Positions 47,122-56,575 of a stretch of DNA of 64,000 nucleotides are shown here, in pieces. This stretch comes from Acinetobacter seifertii (lineage in GTDB: Bacteria > Pseudomonadota > Gammaproteobacteria > Pseudomonadales > Moraxellaceae). The notes under the pieces were generated by a model. That model did not search any database, was not told the DNA's origin, and saw only the letters and a list, made by a program, of their open reading frames with translations. The position numbers were made by a program, and so were the translations under genes. Location: positions 1,915,204-1,979,203 of the forward strand of contig NZ_KB851200.1 in assembly GCF_000368065.1 (NCBI RefSeq), given 5' to 3'. The first letter of the stretch is position 1. Every line of letters starts with the position of its first letter.

Positions 47122-47679
47122 TTAAACAATTGAAAAAAAATCTTTTTGATCAACTACAGTCTTTCTAGGCGTTCTATTTAATTTAGACCCCAAACTTATA
47201 AATCCTACTATTGAATCATGAAGACTAAGATTTAAAAATTCTCTTAAATCATTATTTACACACCATTTTCCAGTTCTCCAGTAACAAGCATAACCTAATA
47301 ACTCAGTAGAAATTATTATTTGCTGAATTACTGCTCCAATCGTTACATATTGCTCTGTAACCGGTACTGCATGATTATTATCAACTTTCAATATACAAAT
47401 TAAATACGCTGGAGAATTATAAAATTTACTATTAAATTTTTTTAAATCCGATTCAAATTGCAAATTATTACTATAAAACTCTTTTTTTGGCGAAATTAAT
47501 TGTCCTAATTCATCCCTTTTTTTTCCAGAAAAATAATAAAAATGCCAATTCCTTAAGTTTTTATGTACAGGTGCTGTCAATGCACACTTAAAAACATTTT
47601 GCAAAATATCATTTGGAATTTCATTATCTAAAATTGGTTCTGATTTTCGCATCATAATTTTACTAACAAAATCATTCAT
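47122..47679 (-). CDS. Nitroreductase-family FMN oxidoreductase
   Basis: The 185-aa protein matches the nitroreductase fold: MMRKSEPILDNEIPNDILQNVFKCALTAPVHKNLRNWHFYY at the FMN site, and AVIQQIIISTELLGYACYWRTG. It overlaps the ferredoxin gene stop by 4 bp, so the two are translationally coupled and may form an electron chain. Substrate unknown. Confidence 0.87.
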   Translation of the reverse strand: MNDFVSKIMMRKSEPILDNEIPNDILQNVFKCALTAPVHKNLRNWHFYYFSGKKRDELGQLISPKKEFYSNNLQFESDLKKFNSKFYNSPAYLICILKVDNNHAVPVTEQYVTIGAVIQQIIISTELLGYACYWRTGKWCVNNDLREFLNLSLHDSIVGFISLGSKLNRTPRKTVVDQKDFFSIV

Positions 47680-47921
47680 AATATAATCTCAACTATAGAA
47701 TCACTAATTTGATGTGTAACGCAGGCTCTCGCTAGTAAAAAATTTCCAGTAGTATGATCAATAATTCTTATTAGACATGAACCACATAATCCTCTACGAC
47801 ATGAATTCTTTATTTTATAACCATTAGACTCCAAATTAATTAAAATTGACTTTTCTGGGTTAATATTAATTTTACTGATAGATTTATTAAAAACCACATC
47901 TAAAATTATTTTTTTTGACAT
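47676..47921 (-). CDS. Plant-type 2Fe-2S ferredoxin
   Basis: The 81-aa stand-alone ferredoxin has the cluster motif C-x4-C-x2-C (SCRRGLCGSC) and a distal Cys in LARACVTHQ. It lacks a reductase domain, and no dedicated ferredoxin reductase is in the operon; the coupled nitroreductase or the flavodoxin-fold enzyme could be the partner. It may supply electrons to an oxidative step. Confidence 0.9.
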   Translation of the reverse strand: MSKKIILDVVFNKSISKININPEKSILINLESNGYKIKNSCRRGLCGSCLIRIIDHTTGNFLLARACVTHQISDSIVEIIL

Positions 47922-47934
47922 ACAAACCTCTTTA

Positions 47935-48681
47935 TTAAATTTTTATAGAGTTATAATTATCTACCATTAGCTTAGTTAAGTCCTTCACAGGATTATGAAA
48001 TATATCATACATTTTCCCATGTTCTATAATACTACCTGTATCAACAACATATATGTAATCGGATAAATGCCTTACCACATGCAGGTCATGTGAAATAAAA
48101 ATCATAGTAATTTTCTGAGTTTTATTTAGTTCTAGTAAAAGATTTATTATTTGAGACTGTACAGAAATATCTAAAGCTGAAAGAGGTTCATCTAAAATAA
48201 GAATTTTTGGATTAGGAATTAGAGCTCGTGCAATATTAATACGTTGTAATTGTCCTCCACTTAATTGACTGGGGAACATATCTAAGACAATATCATTAAG
48301 TCCTACTAAAGAAAGCATACTAGTACATTTTTCTCTACACTCATCGTTTTTTAAATTTAAGAGATTTTTACAAGGTACTTTCAAACTTTCAAAAATTGTT
48401 CTTTGTGGATTTAAAGAACTATACGGATCTTGAAAAACAATTTGTAGATAGCTATAAAAATTTTTATTTGATATTTCAGTAATATTCAAATAATCATTTT
48501 TATACTTTAACTCAATTAATCCAAATTTAAAATTTTCTATTTTTGATAAGATTTTTGCAATAGTACTTTTCCCGCCACCAGATTTTCCAATAATAGATGT
48601 TATAGTACCCTCTTCAATATCCAAATTAATATTATTTAGTATATAATTATTTATATTTTTAACCCTGAGTATTTCTTTCAT
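47935..48681 (-). CDS. ABC transporter ATPase (DppF-like)
   Basis: The 248-aa ATPase has Walker A GKSGGGKST, signature LSGGQLQRINIARAL and Walker B ILILDEPLSALD. It lacks the usual oligopeptide C-terminal extension, so it is shorter than DppF (about 330 aa). It pairs with the neighbouring DppD-like ATPase and two permeases to power a peptide-type importer. Confidence 0.88.
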   Translation of the reverse strand: MKEILRVKNINNYILNNINLDIEEGTITSIIGKSGGGKSTIAKILSKIENFKFGLIELKYKNDYLNITEISNKNFYSYLQIVFQDPYSSLNPQRTIFESLKVPCKNLLNLKNDECREKCTSMLSLVGLNDIVLDMFPSQLSGGQLQRINIARALIPNPKILILDEPLSALDISVQSQIINLLLELNKTQKITMIFISHDLHVVRHLSDYIYVVDTGSIIEHGKMYDIFHNPVKDLTKLMVDNYNSIKI

Positions 48682-48688
48682 ATTAACC

Positions 48689-49603
48689 TCAAAAATGACA
48701 TCTATAGGTAGAATCTTTTAATTCAGGCACTTCCGTATTACATTTTTCTTCAACTAATAAACATCTATTTGAAAATCGACAGCCCATCACATATTCATTT
48801 GCCGATAAAATTCTACCTTTAATAGTTCTAAGATTTTCCTTGTATTTAATATTTTCACTCGGAATAAGAGAAATTAACTCTCTTGTGTATGGATGTTTTG
48901 CATGATCTAATATTTTTTGTGTTTCTATTTTTTCAACTACCTGACTGGAATACATAACAATTGTTTTATCAGCATATTTTTTTATAACTCTCAAATCATG
49001 AGATATTAATATTAAACCCATTTTTCTTTTCTTAACTATTGCTTTTAAAAGATTTAGTATCTGCTCTTGTACTAAGGGATCTAAAGCTGTAGTGGGTTCA
49101 TCTGCTATTAATAGACTAGGTTCTCGCGCTAACATTAAAGCAATTAATATTCGTTGAGCCATACCGCCTGAAAGTTGATGTGGATAGAGTTTTAAACATC
49201 TTTCAATATCTTTAATTCCCATCTCATTCAACAATTCAATTGATTTATGCTCGATATTTTCACTCTTATTATTCAATAACATAGCATTCTTTAATTGACT
49301 TTTCACATTAGCTGAAGGATCAAGTGCAGTATGAGGGTTCTGAAATATCATTGCTATATGTTTTCCTCGCAGCAATTTTATTTCATCATAGCTATAACTT
49401 TTATCTTCATAATTATATGATCTAAAACTGGTTACCAAGTTTTTACTATTTAAGGCAAGCAGTGTTTTAGCTAGTAAGCTTTTCCCACTTCCTGATTCAC
49501 CGATAATTCCAATGATCTCTCCATGATTTACTTCTAAATCAATGTTATCTAATAAAATTATGTCTTCAGTTTTTACTTTAAGTTCTTCAATTTTTAATAG
49601 CAT
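48689..49603 (-). CDS. ABC transporter ATPase (DppD-like)
   Basis: The 304-aa ATPase has Walker A GESGSGKS, signature LSGGMAQR, Walker B LLIADEPTTALD and the OppD/DppD C-terminal extension with Cys-rich tail (GCRFSNRCLLVEEKCNTE). The frame is open to 49639, but the Met at 49603 (MLLKIEELKV) matches family starts and overlaps the permease gene by 17 bp. Confidence 0.9.
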   Translation of the reverse strand: MLLKIEELKVKTEDIILLDNIDLEVNHGEIIGIIGESGSGKSLLAKTLLALNSKNLVTSFRSYNYEDKSYSYDEIKLLRGKHIAMIFQNPHTALDPSANVKSQLKNAMLLNNKSENIEHKSIELLNEMGIKDIERCLKLYPHQLSGGMAQRILIALMLAREPSLLIADEPTTALDPLVQEQILNLLKAIVKKRKMGLILISHDLRVIKKYADKTIVMYSSQVVEKIETQKILDHAKHPYTRELISLIPSENIKYKENLRTIKGRILSANEYVMGCRFSNRCLLVEEKCNTEVPELKDSTYRCHF

Positions 49604-50390
49604 TTTTTTCTCTTTTATTAATTGTAAGATTTTCACCAATATAGTTTAAAAACAACACTACCAACATTAAACATAGACCAGGCAAAATAATGAGATATGG
49701 ATTAGTACCAAAATAATTACGCGATTCTGCTAACATAGCACCCCATTCGGGCAACGGAGCTGGTATTCCTAATCCTAAAAAACCCAAAGCAGATATCTCT
49801 AATATGACTTCACTAAAAGATAATATAGATTGTTGCATTAATAAGTTTTTAGAATTTGGTAATATTTCATTTTTTAAAATTTGTATTTTGCTACTGCCAG
49901 TAACCTTAGCAATTGTTATATAAAGTTCAGTATTAATACGACTAGTAATAGAATGAGAAAATCTAATAAATCTAGGTATAAGTACAATGACTAGTGCTAT
50001 AAATAGCTCTAACACACCATTACCAAAAATAGCTACTATTACGATTGCAAGTAAAATACCTGGTACTGACATCAGAATGTCGGAAAAACGCATAATAAAA
50101 GACTCTATTGTGCCCTTTCTTATCGCAGCATAACAACCTAAAAAAAAGCCAAGAATAGATGATGTAAATACAATAATAAGTGCTAAACCAATTGTATTTA
50201 TTCCTCCCAAAATTAACCTATCTAAATATGATCTACCTATATAATCAGTACCAAAAATATAAGAGAAACCATTAGTCAAGCCAGGTTGCAGAAGAACTTT
50301 ATCTATATTTTGGGTATATGGATCTAGAAAAAAACAAGAAATTCCTAATAAAACAAAAGGAAAAATAAAAACATGCTTTTTATTTATCAT
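49587..50390 (-). CDS. ABC transporter permease (DppC-like)
   Basis: The 267-aa inner-membrane permease has about six helices and the conserved EAA-like loop (AKVTGSSKIQILKNEILPNSKNLL), then ALGFLGLGIPAPLPEWGAMLAESR, a near-diagnostic DppC/OppC segment. It overlaps dppB-like and dppD-like genes at either end. Confidence 0.92.
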   Translation of the reverse strand: MINKKHVFIFPFVLLGISCFFLDPYTQNIDKVLLQPGLTNGFSYIFGTDYIGRSYLDRLILGGINTIGLALIIVFTSSILGFFLGCYAAIRKGTIESFIMRFSDILMSVPGILLAIVIVAIFGNGVLELFIALVIVLIPRFIRFSHSITSRINTELYITIAKVTGSSKIQILKNEILPNSKNLLMQQSILSFSEVILEISALGFLGLGIPAPLPEWGAMLAESRNYFGTNPYLIILPGLCLMLVVLFLNYIGENLTINKREKNAIKN

Positions 50391-51409
50391 ACTTTCACCC
50401 TTTGTTTTGGATCAATTATTTTCACTAGCATTTCAAGTATAAGATTCACAATTAAAATAAATACCCCAATGAAGAGTATTACTATTTGAATAACTGGATA
50501 GTCTCTACTTAAAACACTTGTTACAAGAAATCTACCAATACCTGGCCATGAAAATATTGTTTCAGTAAGAATAGCACCGGCAACGGTTACATTTATTAAA
50601 TACAAACTTGAGATCGTTAAAACTGGTACTAATATATTTCTCAAAACATGCTTAAAAAAAATGCGTGATTCAGACATGCCTAAACTTTTTGCAGTCAATA
50701 TATAATCTTTTCTTAAAACTTCCAGAATACTAACTTTAGTTATCTTCGCTATTGAAACAATAGGTACAATTGACATTGTTATAATTGGTAAAACCATATG
50801 ATTTAGGCAGCTAAAAAAGGCAGTAAAGCCATAATTTTTATAATTATCACCTGTTAAACTATCGATTAAATAGAATCCAGTATATGGTATTAAATCAAAC
50901 TCATACCCGACTCTACCAGAAACTGGAAATAAGTTAAATTTCAATGAAAAAATATTAATTAACAATAATCCAAGCCAAAATATTGGAATACAGTAAACAA
51001 CCAACATGCTACTTGATAATATTTTCTCTGTTTTAGTATTAAAATTATACGCCAGATAAATACCTAGCATACCTCCTATAAAAAAAGAGAAAATAAAAAC
51101 AATTAAACCCAACTCAAAACTAGCTTTCCATCTAGGTAATAATTCAAGAGTTATTGATTTACCACTAACAATTGAATGACCAAAGTTTCCTGTAAAAATA
51201 TTAAGAGTATATATCTTAAATTGTTCATACAATGGATAATTTAGGCCTAAGCTCTCCATCATTACTCTATATTGTGCTGGATCATTTCCTCTATCACCTA
51301 GCATTAATAGAACTGGATCACCTGGTGCCAACCTTATTAGAAAAAATGAAATTAAGAATATAAAAAAAATGGATATAAAAAAATTTATGGATCTATTCAT
51401 TATTTTCAC
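50387..51409 (-). CDS. ABC transporter permease (DppB-like)
   Basis: The 340-aa permease has the family start RLAPGDPVLLMLGDRG, the EAA loop (LRKDYILTAKSLGMSESRIFFKHVLRNILVPVLT) and ETIFSWPGIGRFLVTSVLSRDYPVIQ. It overlaps the substrate-binding protein gene by 17 bp. With the DppC-like subunit it makes the membrane channel. Confidence 0.92.
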   Translation of the reverse strand: MKIMNRSINFFISIFFIFLISFFLIRLAPGDPVLLMLGDRGNDPAQYRVMMESLGLNYPLYEQFKIYTLNIFTGNFGHSIVSGKSITLELLPRWKASFELGLIVFIFSFFIGGMLGIYLAYNFNTKTEKILSSSMLVVYCIPIFWLGLLLINIFSLKFNLFPVSGRVGYEFDLIPYTGFYLIDSLTGDNYKNYGFTAFFSCLNHMVLPIITMSIVPIVSIAKITKVSILEVLRKDYILTAKSLGMSESRIFFKHVLRNILVPVLTISSLYLINVTVAGAILTETIFSWPGIGRFLVTSVLSRDYPVIQIVILFIGVFILIVNLILEMLVKIIDPKQRVKV

Positions 51410-53015
51410 CTTTAAATGTTAAGTATTGAAAATAATCCAAATCAAAAGGATTGTTGATATATCCGCTGAGTCTATTATTTGAAATTCTATAAATATCGGC
51501 ATGCGCAAGTGGTACAATTGGTTCATCATTAGCTAATATGGTTAAAGCTTCTTCATATAATTTTTTACGAATATCCTGATTATTTGTTAGTTTAGCATTT
51601 GTAATAATTTCATTAAATTTTTTATTACAATATCTAGCATTATTTGAGCCTTTATCTACAGACTCACAACTTAACAATGGGAATAAAAAGTTGTCTGGGT
51701 CACCATTATCACTATTCCATCCCAACTGTACTAATTGATGTTCTCCATTTTTAACTTTTTGTAAATATGTCCCCCATTCATACGATTTAATTTTTACACG
51801 AATATTAGCTTTAGCTAAGTCTGATTGCATTAATTGTCCCATTTTCTTTCCATCAGGATTATATGGACGAGAAACTGGTAAAGTCCATAATTCAAGATCG
51901 ATACCATTTGGGTAGCCAGCTTCGTTTAACAATTTTTTTGATTCTTCTACATTATAATTATATTTTTTCACACTATCATTATATCCTAAAACGTTTTTTG
52001 GATATGGATTTATTGCTATAGTTGCCTTATTATTATACACAATGTCTATATAACTTTTTTTATTTAATGCATAAGCAATTGCTTGACGAACCTTTAAATT
52101 ATCTAATGGTTTCTTTTCCGTATTTAAAGCAAGATATCCAATATTAATTCCTTCATTTTTAATAACTTTAAATTCTTTATTTTTAGTTATCTCATCTATA
52201 TCATGTGGATTTGGTGAAACAATAATATCACACTCACCTTTTTTTAATTTTTCCATACGCACACCAATATCTGGTGTAATAGAAATAATTAAATTTTCAA
52301 TTAATGGCTTATCTCCCCAATATTTATTATTAGCCTTATATTTTATTACACTATCAGGAACATAACTAATAAAATAGTATGGCCCAGTTCCTAATGGAAT
52401 ATTATCAATATCTTCCCTCCTATTTTCCTTAATTAAATAATCAGCATATTCTTTTGAAAGAATTGACATAAATGGCAAAGCCATATTCTTGATAAAAATA
52501 TAATCTGGTTTTTTCAGTTTTATTCTTAAATTTAAATCATCAATTTTATCGACACTTTCAATATTTTCACTAAATCCCATTCCTTGAAAATATTGATAAT
52601 TTATTCCATTAACCTTATGGTATGGATTATTTACATCTAACTGTCGTTCAATTGAAAATATTACATCATCCGCATTTAAATTTCTTTTGGGTTTGAAAAA
52701 ACTAGTCTCTTGAAAACTAATATTATTTTTTAACTTAAAAACGTATTCTGTTCCATCTTTACTTACTTGCCAACTTTCAGCTAATGACGGCACGATTTCC
52801 ATCGTGCCAGGTTTAAAATCAACTAGCCTATCGTAAATAGTCGTAGCAGTAGCTGTTCTAGCTGTACCAGATAGAGTTTTCTGAGGGTTTAAAAGCTCTG
52901 GTGAACCCTCAGAACAATATATTAAAGTATTTTTATTTTCTTTTTTGGGTGGTGCACAACCTATCAAACTAATTGATACAGTGACGACACCACAAATTAT
53001 CATTTTTTTTTTCAA
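51393..53015 (-). CDS. Substrate-binding lipoprotein, DppA-like
   Basis: The 540-aa solute-binding protein (SBP_bac_5) has lipobox LIGC. It is close to E. coli DppA in motif order: LIYCSEGSPELLNPQ, IYDRLVDFKPGT, LGTGPYYFISY, INIGYLALNTEKKPLD, LVQLGWNSDNGDPDNFLFPLLSC. The GDPDNF element contributes to the site that holds the free amino group of dipeptides in DppA. Unlike DppA it is a lipoprotein. The ligand is probably a dipeptide or small amino-acid derivative. Confidence 0.9.
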   Translation of the reverse strand: MKKKMIICGVVTVSISLIGCAPPKKENKNTLIYCSEGSPELLNPQKTLSGTARTATATTIYDRLVDFKPGTMEIVPSLAESWQVSKDGTEYVFKLKNNISFQETSFFKPKRNLNADDVIFSIERQLDVNNPYHKVNGINYQYFQGMGFSENIESVDKIDDLNLRIKLKKPDYIFIKNMALPFMSILSKEYADYLIKENRREDIDNIPLGTGPYYFISYVPDSVIKYKANNKYWGDKPLIENLIISITPDIGVRMEKLKKGECDIIVSPNPHDIDEITKNKEFKVIKNEGINIGYLALNTEKKPLDNLKVRQAIAYALNKKSYIDIVYNNKATIAINPYPKNVLGYNDSVKKYNYNVEESKKLLNEAGYPNGIDLELWTLPVSRPYNPDGKKMGQLMQSDLAKANIRVKIKSYEWGTYLQKVKNGEHQLVQLGWNSDNGDPDNFLFPLLSCESVDKGSNNARYCNKKFNEIITNAKLTNNQDIRKKLYEEALTILANDEPIVPLAHADIYRISNNRLSGYINNPFDLDYFQYLTFKGENNE

Positions 53016-53034
53016 TTGTTATACTCCATTTTCA

Positions 53035-53817
53035 TCAAGACCAGAAACCCAAACTTTCATCTTCACGCAATCCAAAAAAGGAGGTTTGTGAAATGCGATA
53101 ACCATTAGGATTACCTAAGACTTCATGAAAATTTTGTGTATTAAAGATAATAAGATCACCTACCTCTGGCACCATTCGTAAACAATCATTCACATCATCG
53201 AGCACTTCATAAGGAAAATAATATTCATTCGGCACTTTCATCTTTTCATTTTCAGGCGTATGAATAGTGTCATAGACTACTAACTCGCCTTTGTTACTTA
53301 CGGTGTAGTAAATATTCCAAGTTAGTTGTCTTAAAATTTTTTTTACATCCCATTCTGTTGCTATGTGAGAAGGCGCATGATCAATATGTAATTTTCCATG
53401 TCCTTTAAAACTTCGGAATGCTCCTGCAAAATATTCTCCATAGCCATCTTCTTTAAAAACTTCAGCTTTTCTACCACTTTTATCATTAAATAACTTGAGC
53501 ACTTCATTTACAGGATTTATGTTTAAATCCTTGTATATATTATCAATTTGCTCTAATGCTTTCTCTCTTTGTTCAAAATAGTATTTTTTTTCTTTAGTTA
53601 CACATTGATTGTGGCACACTCCTATATGATTAACAGGAATGTCATTTAAATGTGAATAATTAGAAAAATTAGATTGAATTAATCGTTCTGCCACTTGGTC
53701 ACATATGTCTTTCGAAATGAAATTTTTAACAATAATTCCAGGGATTTTAAAATCAAGTAAAAGATTAAAGTTTTCTTCACTCATTTCATAAAATTCATTT
53801 TTAATCCAGTTTTTCAT
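53035..53817 (-). CDS. 2-oxoglutarate/Fe(II)-dependent oxygenase (HxD), possibly BesD-like
   Basis: The 260-aa protein has a double-stranded beta-helix pattern. The iron ligands are probably H144 and D146 (LHIDHAPSH) and H231 (NTQNFHEV), with R241 (GYRIS) for 2-oxoglutarate. Length and layout recall the BesD family that halogenates or hydroxylates free amino acids. Halogenases have Gly in place of the Asp; Asp146 predicts hydroxylation. It lies between the DppA-like protein and an MFS transporter, overlapping the latter by 17 bp. Family placement is tentative; oxygenase type is fairly sure. Confidence 0.7.
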   Translation of the reverse strand: MKNWIKNEFYEMSEENFNLLLDFKIPGIIVKNFISKDICDQVAERLIQSNFSNYSHLNDIPVNHIGVCHNQCVTKEKKYYFEQREKALEQIDNIYKDLNINPVNEVLKLFNDKSGRKAEVFKEDGYGEYFAGAFRSFKGHGKLHIDHAPSHIATEWDVKKILRQLTWNIYYTVSNKGELVVYDTIHTPENEKMKVPNEYYFPYEVLDDVNDCLRMVPEVGDLIIFNTQNFHEVLGNPNGYRISQTSFFGLREDESLGFWS

Positions 53818-55048
53818 TTGGAACTCCTAATTCTTTAACGATAAATATATTTTTCTGGCATAATAAAAAAATCATTACCATGTATATAATATTTGATATT
53901 AATATTAATTTTAAAAATTGATTACTTATTAAATCCAATAAAAACCCTAACAACATGCTCATTAAACCAGCACCAAAACAACCAATTGAAAACGATATGC
54001 CATATATCAAACTAAGCTTACCATTGGGTGAATATTTAACAGTGCCAATATATCCATACATCCATAGAATCTCAAAAATAAACACCATGATCATAAATAA
54101 AATTAATGCTTGGAATTTATCACTTACTGCCAAAGAAAATACATAAGTTATTACTGTTAGCAGTGAAAGAGTAACTACAATTAATTTAGAGAAACCATTA
54201 TATAGATCTATTTTATTTGAAACATATGTAAATGCTACTGAACCAGAGATAATAGCTATACCTGCCACAACATATGACATTGAACTTTCATTCGCTGAAA
54301 TATGATATTTTTGTAATGGATATATTGTTTGTAAAACTGAATAAGTACCTTGAAAAAAAATTGCAGTAATTGGAAAAAGTAATGCATACAACCTAAGAAT
54401 TCCATTATTTTTCAAAATTACAAAATAATCTTTTATTCCAAATAAAATATTATTACTGTCACTGCTTTGAATTTTAGGAAAATCTTTTAAAGTTCGAGAT
54501 AAGGTAATTAGAAAAATTGAAATAATATAAGTTATCAAATTAATTACAATAATTCCTTTTAGATTTAGCTTACCGATAAATAGTATTGCAAATATTGCAG
54601 CCACACTAATACCTATGTGGTAGCTACTCTGCAATATACTTGAATAAAACTGTTGTTTTTTATTATCAAATACATATCGGCATGCAACTGTTCTATTCAC
54701 TCGAACAATTTGATCAAACATTCCCCTAACAAATAAAATAGCAATTACCCAATAAATACTCTTATCAACAAAGAGGATCAGTAATCCTGTAATAGTCAAT
54801 GCACATATTTCTGATAACTTCCATTTCAATAAAGGACTTTTCCCAAATTCCCAATTATTCCTTATAAAGACTATTAATAATGCTGGTAGCCATTGGAGAC
54901 TAACCAGTATTCCTGTCAATAAAGCTGATTTAGTAGTTTCATAAAAATAAAAAGTTAATGATATTTGTAATAGTATCGACCCTAATGATGATATGAAGGT
55001 CGAACTAGATAATAAAAAAAGATTTTTCAGAGAAATATCCATAGGCAT
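53801..55048 (-). CDS. MFS transporter
   Basis: The 415-aa, 12-helix major facilitator opens LKNLFLLSSSTFISSLGSILLQISLTFYFYETTKSALLTG, a drug/siderophore-exporter-like start. It is the first gene of the operon. Its beginning abuts a truncated hydrolase reading on the other strand, so the promoter must lie inside that remnant or beyond. An exporter paired with a Dpp-type importer recalls the layout of opine-metallophore loci, but no nicotianamine-synthase-like gene is present. Confidence 0.8.
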   Translation of the reverse strand: MPMDISLKNLFLLSSSTFISSLGSILLQISLTFYFYETTKSALLTGILVSLQWLPALLIVFIRNNWEFGKSPLLKWKLSEICALTITGLLILFVDKSIYWVIAILFVRGMFDQIVRVNRTVACRYVFDNKKQQFYSSILQSSYHIGISVAAIFAILFIGKLNLKGIIVINLITYIISIFLITLSRTLKDFPKIQSSDSNNILFGIKDYFVILKNNGILRLYALLFPITAIFFQGTYSVLQTIYPLQKYHISANESSMSYVVAGIAIISGSVAFTYVSNKIDLYNGFSKLIVVTLSLLTVITYVFSLAVSDKFQALILFMIMVFIFEILWMYGYIGTVKYSPNGKLSLIYGISFSIGCFGAGLMSMLLGFLLDLISNQFLKLILISNIIYMVMIFLLCQKNIFIVKELGVPNEKLD

Positions 55049-55049
55049 T

Positions 55050-55439
55050 TACTCTACCAATGAATTTTCACGGATAGAATTAATTTTATTATGCCCAGCT
55101 ATATATTCAGATCTGGCAATAAATAAAATGTATGGGCCAGATTTTAAAAATGAAATTTCAAAACCTTATAGTTTTTATTATTCATCAATTTGGAACTTCT
55201 TAATGATTTATAGAAAAAATGTATTAATTATTTATGGCGAACTGGATGGAGTAAAAACTAACAATGGTAAGTCAAAAGGATTTTATGAGATTAATGAAGT
55301 TACGAAGTACTCTCCTATTCCGTATGAAATAGTTCAAACTTTCAAAACAATTTCTATGCGAAAAGCAAACTTCAATTTAATAATTGAGAAAGACAAAGAT
55401 CATTATTTAATAAAAAATATAAGAAAATATAATATTTAA
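55050..55439 (+). pseudogene. C-terminal fragment of an alpha/beta hydrolase
   Basis: The frame carries typical late elements of an alpha/beta hydrolase: LILLCPAIYSDLAINKMYGP, LIIYGELDGVK (catalytic Asp) and IIEKDKDHYLIK (catalytic His). The N-terminal half with the nucleophile elbow is absent; the open frame upstream (to 54993) only shadows the MFS gene. It marks a probable recombination boundary at about 55.05 kb. Confidence 0.65.
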
Positions 55440-55506
55440 AAAAATATTGATTTTTTAAAAGAGACGCTCTAGTCTTTAGCTGAATTTTAATCACAATAAA
55501 CTAGCC

Positions 55507-56571
55507 ATGAATCAAATAGTTAAAAACTTAGACACTTATAATCTTTATCTTTCTCCCGAAATTTCTCATTTAATTAGTGAAATGTCATATGAACTGGCTT
55601 TACTAGGAGGCCCTGATTCTTTACATGTTCAAGATAAAATTCTAGCTTTTAAAGAAATACTAATTGCAAAGTTAAACTCATATGAAAAAAGTATTATTGA
55701 AAAATATATTCGTAGAGAAATACCTTATCTCGTTCTTGAAGGACTCAATATTAAAAAGTTAGATCGTAGTAAAATTGATATTACTCAATCAACACAATTA
55801 CCGTCACTTGAATTACTTGAAACAGATATAGATATATTAACACTCGCTTCTTCTGAACAAATCATATTGGCACTGCTTGAGGAAGATGCTTTCGCATTTG
55901 ATATAGATAATTTAGGCAAAATCGTTAGAGTTGTTGCAAACTTAAAAGGTGGTGGAATCACAAAAATTGAAAATGAGAATCCTGACAAGAGTTCACATTC
56001 AGGTATAGCACTAACTGCACACACCGAAGCTCCCTATCATACAGTGACTAAAGTTGTTAATAATCATTCACCAGCTCCCTCTTCTTTAATTTTAACAGCA
56101 AGATGGAATCCCCTGAACGAACCTACTAGTTTAATTCCAATCTCAAGAATATTAACTCAATTAACTCTTGAAGAGATAATGGCTTTAACAACAGAAAGTT
56201 TTAACTTTACTAGAAGTGAAACTTTTAATGAGGGCCAAGGATCTGGTGGAGAAAACGTTTCTATTTTAGAAGTAGATAAACATGGTTATATAGCCATGAA
56301 ATATAATTCCTATAGATTCACTCCAAACGAAAATGCTTCTTTAAAAATTAAAAATGCTTTTTATAAATTTGAATCAATTGTTCGACAAACTCATATTGTT
56401 GATTCAATTAATTTAAATCCTAATACAGTTTTAATTATTAATAATAGTTTATGCTTACATTGCCGAGATATTATTAAAGATAACCGTAGAACATTAGTTC
56501 GATTATTTGGTTATAGAAAAAACCTTGATTATATTGTGCTGCAAAAAAATCCACTTATTGTGAAAGGCTAA
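55507..56571 (+). CDS. Clavaminate-synthase-like 2OG/Fe(II) amino acid oxygenase (HxE)
   Basis: The 354-aa protein has the HxE iron triad of the clavaminate synthase/AsnO/VioC group: H172-T-E174 in LTAHTEAPYH and a distal H318 in NNSLCLHCRD. Arg in NRRTLVRLFGY can bind 2-oxoglutarate. Known members hydroxylate the beta carbon of free arginine, asparagine or related amino acids. It stands beside but opposite to the operon with the HxD oxygenase. No NRPS partner is seen. Substrate unknown. Confidence 0.78.
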   Translation: MNQIVKNLDTYNLYLSPEISHLISEMSYELALLGGPDSLHVQDKILAFKEILIAKLNSYEKSIIEKYIRREIPYLVLEGLNIKKLDRSKIDITQSTQLPSLELLETDIDILTLASSEQIILALLEEDAFAFDIDNLGKIVRVVANLKGGGITKIENENPDKSSHSGIALTAHTEAPYHTVTKVVNNHSPAPSSLILTARWNPLNEPTSLIPISRILTQLTLEEIMALTTESFNFTRSETFNEGQGSGGENVSILEVDKHGYIAMKYNSYRFTPNENASLKIKNAFYKFESIVRQTHIVDSINLNPNTVLIINNSLCLHCRDIIKDNRRTLVRLFGYRKNLDYIVLQKNPLIVKG

Positions 56572-56575
56572 TAAA

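Noticed and set aside
53801..55048. Opine-metallophore (staphylopine-type) system
   Set aside because: An exporter plus Dpp-like importer recalls cnt loci, but no nicotianamine-synthase-like, racemase or opine dehydrogenase gene is present, and the binding protein is closest in motifs to DppA.
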